Shown here: one piece after another, positions 12,374 through 23,090 of the stretch | Layout: each line of letters starts with the position of its first letter | Position numbering within the stretch: position 1 is the stretch's first letter | NCBI RefSeq assembly: GCF_029784155.1 | Contig: NC_073693.1 | Span: 315,193,536 to 315,257,535, forward strand | Direction: 5' to 3' | Source: Uranotaenia lowii | Taxonomy: Eukaryota; Arthropoda; Insecta; Diptera; Culicidae | DNA length: 64,000 nucleotides | Made by a program: the position numbers and the translations under genes | The notes under the pieces: generated by a model | What the model saw: the letters and a program-made list of their open reading frames with translations, nothing else | The model's database searches: none | Told to the model about the DNA's origin: nothing

Positions 12374-13399
12374 TTAATGATCCCGCGCTGATCCTCCGGT
12401 GCATAGGGCCGTGGTAAAAGACCTCCACTGTTGACGATCCGGAGCCAGCGTCTTCACCTGGTCCCAGTCAAGATTCTCGTCGACAGTTCGGATTTCAGCG
12501 GCTAGGCTTCGCCGCCACGAATTTCTGGGTCTGCCTCTTCTTCGATGACCTTCTGGATTCCAATCTAGCGCCTCTCTGCAAATCTCGTTTTCATCTCTTC
12601 GCAGCGTGTGCCCAATCCATCTCCACTTACGTTCCCGAATCTCGATTTCTAGCGCCTTTTGATGACACCGGCGATGTAGTTCCTCATTCGAGATCCAGTT
12701 GCCAGGCCACCAAGCGCGGATGATATTCCGCAGGCAGCGATTTACAAATACTTGCAGTTTTCGCGTCGTTACCGCATATGTGCACCAAGTTTCGCACCCG
12801 TATAGCAATACGGATTTGACGTTTGAGTTGAAGATTCGGATTTTTGTTCGTAGAGAGATCTGGCGTGACCGCCAGATGTTTCGGAGACTCGCAAACGCAA
12901 ATCGGGCCTTTCTGATCCGGGTTTCGATGTCTTTTCTGGTACCACCATCAGGCATTATCTGGCTACCAAGATACTGGAAGCACTCCACTTTCTCAACTTG
13001 TTGCCCAGCTACCATGAGACTAGAGGGATTTCCTGTGTTGATCTCCATCGACTTGGTCTTTCCGACATTGACTTTGAGACCTGCTGCCTTGGAACTTTCG
13101 GTGAGGTCGTCGAGTTTGCTCTGCATATCTGGTTGTGTTTGGGCGAGCAAAACAATATCGTCAGCCAGGTCAAGGTCGTTCAGTTGCTCCATTGTTGAAG
13201 GATTCCACGGCAATCCTCGGTTCGGTGCACAGTCAATCGATCCAATCAGAATCTCATCCATTACGATTAGAAAAAGTAGCGGTGATAGAATACATCCTTG
13301 TCTCACTCCAGCAGTTACCGGGATTGGTTCGGACAAGACACCGTCGTGCAAGACCTTGCACGAAAATGCCTCATACTGTGCTTCGATGAGATGGATGTT
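12374..13399 (-). pseudogene. 5'-truncated RTE-type non-LTR reverse transcriptase
   Basis: The largest real protein-coding relic. The 325-codon frame contains RT motif GVRQGCILSPLLF, a catalytic box written LADD rather than the usual YADD or FADD, and the downstream QYLGSQI motif. The C-terminal region has the RWIGHTLRR and GRPRNSW motifs common in RTE-like elements. Similarity continues in frame upstream to about 13399, then stops, so the endonuclease and the first RT motifs are missing. The stop codon runs straight into TAAG repeats at 12361-12376, matching the very short 3' UTR and repetitive tail typical of RTE elements. The surviving frame has no stops, suggesting a fairly recent 5'-truncated insertion. 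It cannot move by itself. RTE-clade assignment is by motif only. Confidence 0.8.
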
Positions 13400-13599
13400 G
13401 CATTTAAATTTATTACTATATTATTAGTCTCAAATTGATACGTTTTAAGCGTTTGGCAACAATAACTCATCCAAAAAGCCCAACCCCATATCAAGTTGCG
13501 CAAGCGTGTAGGAAAAATAAACGCAAAAATATGGAAAGGATACGGAGCGTGCAAAAAACGGACAAACAAAACTGAGCGTGTAGGAAAAATCAGCAAAAC

Positions 13600-14583
13600 A
13601 ATCTGAGCGTGCAGTAAACGTCACTCGCGGTTCCAGCGTGGAAAGTTTCGGGCGCGAAGTGTCGAGTGTGTGCCCCGAGGAAAAACTCGATTTGCCAGCA
13701 GAGGAGGCCGGAGGATCCGGAGAACAGCATTCGCGGAAAGACAACCCGGCTACGCCACGTGCTTTTCAGCACAACATCCAGACAGTCGAAGCCCATAAGG
13801 AGAAGCGCGATTCCCTGGGCAGGAGCACCAGGAGAAGGAAATCAATCCACAAGAAAAGGGTCGCAGAGGTAATTGCCGATGAATCGGGAAAGTGGTCTGG
13901 CGATTAATACGGGCTTTCGCTAAAGGCGGCCCTTTTCCCCTTATTTTTCTTTTTCGCTGGATCCTTAGGCTTTTCCGATCCGCACAAGTGGCGTTACAGC
14001 CGGAAGCCACTGCCGAAGCAAAGGGTCCTCTGACCGCAGCAGCAGGCGATCGTCGGGTGGAGCAGCCGCCGAAGCTCCTCGCCGCATCTGTGGCGTGACC
14101 GCAGCCGGAGCAAAAGCCTCTGACCGCCGCAGTGGGCGATCATCGGGCGCAGCAGCCGCCGAAGTTCCTCGCCGCACCTGTGGCGTGACCGCAGCCGAAG
14201 CAAAAGCCTCTGACCGCCGCAGCAGGCGATCATCGGGCGCAGCAGCCGCCAAGATTCCTCGCCGCATCTGTGGCGTGACCACCGCCGAAGCAAAAAGCCT
14301 CTGACCGCCGCCGCAGGCGATCATCGGGCGCAGCAGCCGCCGAGATTCCTCGCCGCATCTGTGGCGTGACCACCGCCGAAGCAAAAAGCCTCTGACCGCC
14401 GCAGCAGGCGATCATCGGGTGCAGCATCCACAGCGCCTCTCGTCGCCGCATCGGTGGCGAACATTCAAAGGAGCAGCCGCCAACAAATTCCAATCGCCGC
14501 ACCGGTGGCGAAAGTCCAGTGGGTCCGCCGCTAACTCCGAGGCATCCGAGGAGGGGGAAGCATGTTGCAACCTTGTGAAACGA
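13600..14583 (+). other. GC-rich block of unknown identity
   Basis: Composition changes sharply from the flanks. A 90-codon open frame at 13638-13907 starts at ATG, is rich in Glu, Lys and Arg, and has no recognised domain. It ends just before the 90-bp minisatellite. A donor-like GTGAGTAC occurs at about 14584. This could be the 5' region of a non-LTR retrotransposon, an old exon or a captured fragment. Frames on both strands of the minisatellite are open because of its composition, so openness is not evidence of coding. Confidence 0.25.
13983..14430 (+). repeat. GC-rich 90/91-bp minisatellite, about five units
   Basis: The string ctctgaccgc recurs at 14028, 14118, 14208, 14299 and 14390 (spacings 90, 90, 91, 91). 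Each unit includes CAGCAGCCGCC and CCGCATCTGTGGCGTGACC. The one-base change in period shifts the reading frame between units. Confidence 0.85.
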
Positions 14584-16099
14584 GTGAGTACACGCCATTT
14601 CGGGGATGATGGGGGGTTGAGCTTATTGATGTTGCCCAATACACGCAAAATTTACCTCAGCTTGATTTTTTTTGATTGTGGCACCGACCACGGAAAGCCT
14701 TTATTATATGGACTAGTTTCTCTGGGACCCCTAGGGAAAATGCCCTATTATTTGTTAAAAGTGTTATTAACGCTCTACATCCTTCTGTTGATTCCCAAAC
14801 AGTCTCCTATCTAGATACATGTTTTTATTGAAATAACATCGATTTTTTCACCAACTTTTTAAAAGATTGATACGCCACTTAAATGAGCCCGCATGCATAG
14901 TCTCAACACTCCGGCATTTGATATGAGCATCAGTACGAAAGAACATTCCCATTCCCCTCCCTCGCACAAGTCGTCACCCTTTCAGCAATCCGACAATAAT
15001 ATATTCAAACAGGATTCTTCATGGTTCAGAAAAGGTAAACTTAAGTGGCAACCAAGCGAATACCCATCTAATACACATTAAGTTTTCCAACGGCAACGGA
15101 TCCACTTGCCGGGTGAAATTTCCTGGGAAAAAGGAGGAAGGGGGACACGTGTTGTTGGGAAAAGATTTATCACGCATCATGAATAGATGCAGTTTCCGCT
15201 CCATCAGATTCATATTAGCCAATGTTCTCTTCCCCTTTCAAGAAGCAAGTGGAGTGGGTGATTCAAACGGGACGCCTTGAAACCATCATTCCCCGCTCGT
15301 TTGCAATTCAAAAGGCGTGGGTGGGCGCAGATACAATTATCACCACCCCCTTCCCCGGAGGAATCGGTTCGGTTGTTGTTGTTGACGATGAGCGACTACG
15401 ACGAACGACGACGAAAACAGGAGATGTGGTTTCTCCCATCTCGTAGGCTTTGAAGTAGGATGCTTCCCTCGGAAAGGCAGTGAGCGGCCTTTAGCCTTTA
15501 GTTCAGATCAAAGTTCTACCTGGGACCTGGCCTTGCCTTGCCATTGATAGTCCTCAGACTTGCGCCTGTCTGTATGCAAGGATGTGCTTCACCCGTTCTT
15601 GGATATTATTATCATTCTTACGAAAATTGCTCCCGACTTCAAAGCGAACATGGTAGGAATTAATTGGACCGTTGCTATTCGATCTGGCAGAAAGATTTTG
15701 GTCAAATTAGGTTTTTGCTTGATGTGTTTAAACCCTCTTCCTTCCTTCCGGTTGGAATTGTCGGCAGTTATGTTTTGATGTGAGAATCATACGAGATAAT
15801 GGATTCAAATCATCAAAGACGGTTGAGTGGTAATCTTGAATGATTTGTTTGCTGAAGGTCTGATGTCATTTAACTATTTAGCTATACAAATGAGGGAAAA
15901 ACAATATTTAATAAAATATGGATCGGATTAGCGAATTTCGGAAAATGTGGTGATTATTAATTCGTAGTTAATTAACTCAATTGCTTCTGTACTTCTTGTA
16001 AAAAGTTTTCCGTATTGTAGCGTCTCAAACATTTTGTAAGGCCTCAAAAAGTTTAGCCCTACGTTACGGGTGGTCCAAAAAGGGAGCATAATTCGGAAT
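14584..16099. other. No recognisable gene
   Basis: Mixed composition with several short unconvincing frames. A GTTGTTGTTG/ACGACGACGA patch lies at 15370-15420. No family is recognised. Confidence 0.45.
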
Positions 16100-16790
16100 C
16101 AGAACCTCACCAAACGAATCCATGCCAAGTTTCGAAAGGAAGCGGTGTGTCATCTAGGATGCTACACAAAAACAATGTTTGCATAACTCGAAAACCACTA
16201 AGGCAAATGCTACCAAATTCGACATAGGAGTCTATTTGAGAAATATCCAGAAATATTTGTATGATTATTCGAGACCCCTCCTTCTTTCCAGTATGGAGAT
16301 AGGAAGGGGGAGAGGTACTCTCTAACAATTCATTTTTTACATAACTGGAAAACTATTCAAGCAAATGGAACCAAATTTGGCATGAGATGGTATAAGGGTG
16401 TGAGAAATGTTTCAATGAATGTTGGGCACCCCTTTCTTCTTCCAGTGGGGAGATCGTAAGAGGAGAGGCGGGTTTTCACACAATGTTTTTGTATAACTGC
16501 TGAACCAATTAAACAAATAGAAACCAATTTGGCATAGGAGGGTCTAAACTAGGCTACGTAAATGTTTCCTTGAATTTTTGGTATCCCTCCCCCCTTCCAG
16601 TGGGGAGACAAAAAGAAGGAGAGAGGGCTACTTTACATTTTTCAACATAAATCCAAAACTATTCAAGCAAATGGAACCAAATTTGGCATGTGAGAGTATT
16701 TGAGATCAAAAAGGTTTTTATTGATATGTGGTATTACTCCCTCATTCCAAAGGAGAAATAGGAAAAGGGATATAAATCCTTTTAAATTTT
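16100..16790 (+). repeat. Diverged tandem array, period about 155 bp
   Basis: The string accaaatttggcat (with variants) recurs at about 16210, 16370, 16523 and 16676. Each copy is followed by TTCCAGTGGGGAGA-like segments. Units are highly diverged. The design resembles the internal tandem units of the Helitron-like elements here, but no Helitron termini are visible. Mariner copy 1 begins just after it. Confidence 0.65.
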
Positions 16791-16802
16791 TTTTCTTACT
16801 AA

Positions 16803-18040
16803 AAGGGGAAACGGTCAAAATAGGGTCAATATCAACTTGACGTATTTCTATCAATTTTGCATTAAAAAAAACCTGAACACCCCTCATTTTGAAGGTGTGT
16901 GTGTGTGTGTGTGTAGAATGTTGCTCCTATTTTGATTTTGGAATTCACTCTTCAGTTGTCAAAATGCCGTCCAAGGAAGAAGAGCAGCGTATCAAAATTT
17001 TGCTCGCGCATCGCAAAAATCCGGGGTACTCACACGCAAAGCTAGCAAAATCGCTTAAAGTTGCCAAATCAACCGTTACAAATGTAATTAAAGTATTTGG
17101 AGAAAGTTTGTCGACAGCCAGGAAGTCTGGATCGGGGGGAAATCGAAAACCGCAAGCTGCTGAGACGACAAAGAGAGTTGCTGGTAGTTTCAAGCGAAAC
17201 CCTAACCTCTCTCTCCGAGATGCCGCAAATAAGCAGGATGTATCGTCTACAACCGTGTTTCGAGCCAAAAAACGAGCCGGACTATCGACTTACAAGAAGG
17301 TAGGGACCCCAAATCGCGATGATAAACAAAATACGACGGCCAAAGCGCGATCCCGGAGGCTGTACACGACGATGCTGACGAAGTTTGACTGCGTGGTAAT
17401 GGACGACGAAACCTACGTCAAAGCCGACTACAAGCAGCTTCCGGGACAGGAGTTTTATACGGCAAAAGGAAGGGGAAAGGTAGCAGATATTTTCAAGCAC
17501 ATGAAACTGTCAAAGTTCACGAAGAAATGTCTGGTTTGGCAAGTCATCTGAATCTGTGGCTTAAAAAGCAGCATTTTCATAGCTTCCGGCACTGTCAACC
17601 AAGAAATTTACGTGAAAGAGTGTTAGAATAAACGTCTGCTGCCTTTCCTGAAGAAACACGATTGTTCCATACTGTTTTGGCCGGATTTGGCATCTTGCCA
17701 ATACGGTAAAAAGGCCATAGAGTAGTACGCCGCCAACAACGTGCAGGTGGTTCCCAAGGACAAGAACCCTCCCAACACGCCAGAGCTCCGCCCAATTGAG
17801 AAATACTGGGCTATTGTCAAGCGGAACCTAAAGAAGACCAAAAAAACTGCTAAGGGCGAGCAGCAGTTCAAGGCAAACTGGCTTTCTGTGGCGAAGAAGG
17901 TGGACAAGGTGGCTGTACAAAATCTGGTGGCAGGGGTTAAGCGTAAGGCCCGGCGATTTGGATTTGGAAAAGCGGAAGCCTAACTGAATATTTTTACTTA
18001 ATTTTATACTAAATACACTTGAAAAAGAAATTTAATTTCG
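16803..18040 (+). mobile_element. ITmD37E-type mariner element, copy 1 (3'-truncated)
   Basis: The left end AAGGGGAAACGGTCAAAAT is a degenerate version of the 28-bp TIR of copy 2 at 41148-42445. A TG repeat lies at about 16895-16914. Homology to copy 2 continues past the transposase to about 18036 and is then lost. The right inverted repeat is missing and LTR-retrotransposon sequence follows directly. Confidence 0.8.
16964..17983 (+). pseudogene. DD37E mariner-type transposase, three nonsense codons
   Basis: This would encode a 339-residue cut-and-paste transposase. The distance from ATG to final stop (1,020 nt) equals that of copy 2, so there is no net frameshift. The frame is broken by TGA at 17549-17551 and by two TAGs, one near 17623 and one near 17723. 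Two N-terminal helix-turn-helix segments would bind the TIRs. Catalytic residues are still readable: the Asp in VVMDDETY, the Asp in FWPDLA, and the Glu in PIEKYW. The last two are separated by 37 residues. Divergence from copy 2 and the lost right end make it an old, dead copy. Confidence 0.88.
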
Positions 18041-18051
18041 TTTTTTATATT

Positions 18052-18369
18052 TTATATTTTTCTGCTAATAAGCGTTAATTGGCTTCCTGAATCCAAAAGT
18101 CCTTGGACCGGAATACCATTCAGTTTTAAACATGCATAAGGGCGATTATCTTCGAATTTAGATAAAGATATAAACATATTTTCCGAACGTTCCGACTCGT
18201 AGTATAATTCTGGAACAATTTCGGTCACCTGAAGTCCGTTTTTTCGACAGAAGGGGCAGTTATCTATAGGTTTCAAATCCTTCAAAACCACAAACCCTAC
18301 AAATCGCACCACGGTAGTTTCTACATTCTTCAAGCGAGTGACTGGTTTGTCGACAATATAGGCATTCAT
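18052..18369 (-). pseudogene. LTR-retrotransposon aspartic protease fragment
   Basis: The 105-codon frame ends in GLLDSGSQLTLIS, a retropepsin active-site box (DSG) of the kind found in the gag-pol of Ty3/gypsy and BEL/Pao elements. It is preceded by the NRPYACLKLNGIPV strand typical of such proteases. A CPFC pair occurs mid-frame. The frame closes a few residues after the active site, so the flap and all downstream pol domains are absent. It lies between the truncated mariner and an inverted Helitron. Assignment to gypsy rather than BEL is uncertain. Confidence 0.65.
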
Positions 18370-18403
18370 TCTGATACGGTGGTCTATGGGAATTTATTGA
18401 TTA

Positions 18404-19876
18404 CTAGCTGATCCCATACGAACTCCGTTTCGTTTTCAACTAAGAATATTTTATGAACGGTTTGAGTAAATGTCTATTGCCAAGCATTTTCCAAATGCAT
18501 TGTTAAGCAATTATTGCAAAAATGTTGAACACGTTATATGGATGATCACTTTTTCTGTCGTATGCTACTGAATTTGAAATCAGGATCAATTGACCGTGAG
18601 AAAAACCCCCAATTATGAATTTTCGTCTCGATGCGATATATACTCTAGTAATTATAGCAAATACAAATTTAACAGTTAAATTGGAAGACCCTCTTTTTGT
18701 CGTTTGAAACAAATATTGAAATCAGAAATCAATTGACTGTCCCAACCCCTGTGTATAAATTTCGACTCGATCGTTGCATAAAAACAGAACAATTGCCAAA
18801 AAAATCAACCTCTTTCAGTGGCCTATTTTACAAACTTTGATATCTGAAATCGACTGCCCTTCCCTCAAAACTCCTCTGTGCAAATTTTCAAACCAGTCCA
18901 TTGCATAATAACGTCAATATCGCAAAAAAAAGGAATAGTTAATATGGACAATCCTTTTGGCTGACCCCTGACCCAAAATTGGATAATTGGAATCAATTGT
19001 TCGTCCATAATAATTCCTATGTGCAAATTTTCATCTCAATCCGATGTATAATAACGCCATTAGCACGAAAATATTGAAAAGGTAATATGGACGACCCCTT
19101 TTGCCGGTCCTTTAAACTGAATTTTATGCCTGAAATCGATTCCTTCGACTTGCCCCTTTCACAAAATTCGATGCCGGCAATCGATTGCGTGTCTCTAAAA
19201 ATATCCGACCGCAAATTTTCTTCTCAATCCCATGAATAATAACGTCAATATCACAGATACATTGAAAAGTTGATATGGACGACCCCTTTTGCCGACCCCT
19301 TACACTAAATTCGATTCCTGGAATCGATTGCTTGTCATTCGAAACTCTCGTGTACCAATTTTCATCTGAATCCGATGTATAATAACGTCAGTATCACAAA
19401 AATAGTGAATAGTGAATATGGACGACCCCTTTGGCTGACCCCTTACACAAAATTTGATACCGGCAATCGATTGCCCATCCCAAAAACCATCCGAGCGCAA
19501 ATTTTTATCTCAATCTGATGTACACTAACGTCAATATCACAAAAATATTAAAAAGGCCATATGGACGACCCCTTTTGCCGACCCCTGTTCAAAAATTCAA
19601 TACCTGAAATTGATTTCTGATCTCTCGAAACCCTCATGTGCAAATTTTTATCACGATCCGACGAAAAACAACGTGAAAAACGTGAAAACAATATTTGTCT
19701 TGTATGGACGACCCCCTTCAGAAGGGGTCAACCAAAATTATGAAAACATTTTTCATCATTCCTGGTCCTAATGAGCATCCATGCCAAATTTCAGCTCTTT
19801 AGCTCTTAAGACGGCTGAGTCTATAGAGGACAAACAAACAAACAAACCCACAGAAATTGCTTTTTATATATATAGA
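18404..19876 (-). mobile_element. Non-autonomous Helitron-like element, copy 2 (inverted)
   Basis: Read on the minus strand it starts A|TCTATATATATAAAAAGC and ends GGGATCAGCTAG|T, the same termini and A/T context as the element at 4664-6038. Its interior repeats the same design: many diverged units containing GGACGACCCCTTT and AACGTCAATATC. It is about 100 bp longer than the other copy, consistent with different unit numbers. Confidence 0.72.
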
Positions 19877-20158
19877 TTCTAACGTACGAGCGGTTTTCGA
19901 TGGTCCTGGTGTTTGAGGATCATCTTTAGGAGCAATGTCTTTACCTCTTTCTTCGAACTAGTTATTTTCAGTTTGATTTGTCTTGGGGCTGCTAAATTTA
20001 GATTTTGGATTCTCTGTCCAGCATTGAGTAACTCCAACAGACTACCAGGGGGTTTTGGAAAAATCTATTTCCTCATTTTTTATTCCTCTGCGGTTAAATG
20101 CTGTCGCACCTCCTGGCAATGTGCTGGTGCAGAGTAAACGGCTGATAGACTGCTCACA

Positions 20159-20233
20159 GTCCGGCTAGCTTAGTCGGTAGAGCATGAGACTCTTAATCTC
20201 AGGGTCGTGGGTTCGGGCCCACGTTGGGCGCCA
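20159..20233 (+). pseudogene. tRNA-Lys(CTT)-like sequence with encoded CCA
   Basis: All parts of a tRNA are readable. The acceptor stem is GTCCGGC/GTTGGGC, the D-arm CTTAGTCGGTAGAG, and the anticodon stem TGAGA/TCTCA holds loop CTCTTAA with anticodon CTT. The T stem is GTGGG/CCCAC. The T loop is one base short (TTCGGG). CCA follows the discriminator base at 20231-20233. Nuclear tRNA genes do not encode CCA, so with the short loop this looks more like a retroposed tRNA or tRNA-derived element than a working gene. No T-run terminator follows. Confidence 0.65.
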
Positions 20234-21488
20234 AGGGAAACGGTCGGCTAGCTTAACCGGCGTATTTACTCAGGGTCGGCTAAACTTAGGAGTGAAACAC
20301 CAATGCATGGGCACGAGAAGCAGGACGCACGCAGAGAGGAACCAGTGACAATTAACCCTTTCGAAGTATACCGGCTCTGGATAATTAACAAGAGTGAAAT
20401 TTCATTTTAATATTCATATTTTTTCTCAAATCAACACACAATGTTAGGAAGGGAGGTCGGTGCGGCCGTTCTGCAACCCGGTTCCCCTTGGCACGACGAA
20501 AATTGAGGTTATGGGCAGCTTGGATTCAACATGGGATATGATGGTTGACACGACGAAGATACTTGGATTTGTGTTCTATTTGAAACCTTATCTTGAGTCT
20601 TGGGGCTTGGACATTTTGGGTACAAGACGGGGCATTACCTTGACACGATGGTTGATGGCGTAGTGTCGATGCGGTCCGTACCTTGAATTCATGGGTTGAA
20701 GTGGAAACATGCGGTCTAGCCTATTTACGAATGGAGCCAGACGTCTGGTTGTCCTTGCATGCACGGCTACGAGCTCGGTTTTGCGGGGCCCACATGGACG
20801 ATGGCCCTTGTCGCTACCGAAACGGAATCTCACAGTCGACGGCTGCTAGCGGAACGTTTTACCGATGATGTGACCTCGGTTTGGCCGGGATCGAGTAGTG
20901 ACAACGTGGCTGAGGGTCCGGATTATCCGGCAGATTTAATCCAGGCAATCCCAAAGACTGTTTGATGCGGGATGCAGGGGATATCAGCTCGATCCCGGCG
21001 TATTTTTCGGCCCTCTCACAAGCCCGATGATTCTCTCTCCATTTTTCTCTCGTTCTCCTGGCCTCTACCGGATGTCGATCTGTCACCTGAACGCAAACTC
21101 TGGTGATGTACATCAACTTATCGTTTCGTCGAAATTCGACGATGTGGGGATAGGATCAAAGGGTGACCAAGGATATAACCACAACTTCGGGTATCACTCC
21201 TGGACACGGAAGCAGGCCCGCATCACGTCACGGGTTGGGCGTCGCGTTCTGAAACACCCCGGACAGATGATCTTCCGTTGTGATACTTATACCGAATTTG
21301 TTATCCTTTTTGCAAATCTCTCCTTATCAAACGACACAACTATATACAATATATTTTCTAACATACAAAGAGCCAATAACAATAACCAATAACCATGCTA
21401 GTCCAACACCTCGCAAACCAAACAGAGCAGAGAACGCATTACACTTTTATCATTTCGGTTTCCGAGTGCACTGCTCAGCCGATCACCG
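20234..21488. other. GC-richer unassigned block
   Basis: Distinct composition, with several 60-120-codon frames on both strands and no recognisable domain. CGGCTAGCTTAACCGGCG at 20247 echoes the 5' half of the tRNA-like sequence. This is possibly a decayed LTR element or retroposed sequence. AATAACC repeats lie at 21370-21395. Confidence 0.3.
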
Positions 21489-21937
21489 CCCGAGCAGACT
21501 TTTATGGCAAAATTATAGCAAATTCTGCTATCACGCCTTGAGAGCCAAATCTGCTCTCATTTTGCTTGACATAAGGTGGTACACAGCAAAAATGAGAGCA
21601 CAAATTTTCATACTTGGTTAGCAAAGTGATACCAAATTTTGCTAAAACTGAGACCATAACTACACCTCATTTTCCGAGAGCTCGGAGAGCACAACAATGC
21701 CAATATAAGGTATCACATATTTCTCAATAAAAGCAAAATTTGACATCATAATGCTCTCATTTTTTTCTAAAAATGAGGTGTAGCTGAGGTCTTAATTTGA
21801 GCAAAATTTTGCATTTCGTTGCTAACCAGGCAAATATGCTTTAATTATTACTGTGTACCACTTCTGTAAAAAAAAAATGGAGGCAAATTTCACTCTCAAG
21901 ACGTGATAGCAAATTTTGACGTAAAAGTATACTCGGG
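21489..21937. mobile_element. CCCGAGCAGACTTTTATGGC foldback MITE, copy 1
   Basis: The ends are inverted: CCCGAGCAGACTTTTATGGC on the left and ...AAAAGTATACTCGGG on the right. The halves are complementary throughout (CTATCACGCC against GACGTGATAGC, and ACTACACCTCATTTT against AAAATGAGGTGTAG). Near-complete relatives lie at 53245-53705 and 59513-59948. No coding capacity. Confidence 0.75.
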
Positions 21938-21947
21938 ATGTGCTATT

Positions 21948-23090
21948 GTGCCCAAATGATAGTTTCGAGAAACTCGTCTTCAAAGTGCTTGATGCTCGAT
22001 TTTTCAAATATTTTTAGAATTCGAGCAGTTTTAATTCAATTGAAAAAGTATTTTAAGTTCATAAATCCAATGAGTTTTATTAAAACTTTTTAGTTTTCAA
22101 AATATACAATTTCAAAAACTTTTAAGGAAATTGTTGGAAAAATTAGTATATTTGTGTTTGAAGCGAGAATTTAATAACAAAATTTAATCTCATGTGAACT
22201 GTCAGATACTCAGTAAAATTTTTCAAAATGTCCTAAAACTGAACATATTTGTTCAGGTGTGTTATTAAACTCTCTCATCAATTAATTTTAAAATGGATTT
22301 TGGCTATCACTAATCAAAAAAAGTTTTTATATATTGAAATTATGAATTGTAAATTTTAACCAAACTTTGTCCTTTGAGTGCAAAAGGATATTTATGATTG
22401 AATGAGACTAAAATTTTTGTTAGAATTTCCAAATCTGTAGACATCGATTTTCCAAAATTAAGTTTTTCAAGAAAAAAAAAGATTCTGCAATTGTTTTGTA
22501 CATCTTTCCTTATATCTCAAACATAAACATGAATTCGTTTAAACGAATATCATAAATCAAATTAAAACATATTGAAAAATACATTTAATGCAATGGATGT
22601 GAAGAATCTGATAAAAATTTTGGTCTAAATAAATTACCTTTATCTGTATCTTGATTACAAACATTCTCCTGTACTCAATGGACAATGTTAGGTAGAAATT
22701 TGCAAAACTAACAGCTGCAATGTGCTCAGTTGTGTTATCCGAAATAAAATAATATTATTTACATTATTTGCATGAAAAAAAAAATAAATCAAAGGCTGAT
22801 AAAAGTATAAGCATTTCAAATTGCATACATGAAGGCGTTACAGCTTTGGTAGGAGCATGAGATAGTTTTGCAAGATTTATAGTACACTAGTCATAATAAA
22901 ATATACCTAGTACATTAGCAAACAAATTGCAACGAGCACCTGAATCAAATATTCCTATCTTAATCTGCATCTGGTGCAAAATTCTGATTTTTTAAAACAA
23001 TTTTCCGATTATATTAAAACCGCTCGAATTAAAAAAAATGTATGAAAAATCGAGTACCTTGATAATTTTGTTTTCTCGAAACTTGGGCAC
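21948..23090. mobile_element. Foldback element with GTGCCCAA ends
   Basis: The left end GTGCCCAA...GTTTCGAGAAA is mirrored by TTTCTCGAAACTTGGGCAC at 23072-23090. The complementarity (TCGATTTTTCA, AATTCGAGC) runs for about 90 bp. The interior is AT-rich without coding capacity. It starts about 10 bp from the preceding MITE. Confidence 0.6.

Noticed and set aside
12699..13427. 242-codon plus-strand frame
   Set aside because: It is the antisense shadow of the RTE reverse transcriptase, which carries the real motifs on the minus strand.
20460..21392. Several 60-120-codon frames in the GC-richer block
   Set aside because: Overlapping on both strands, with no domain. Likely compositional.
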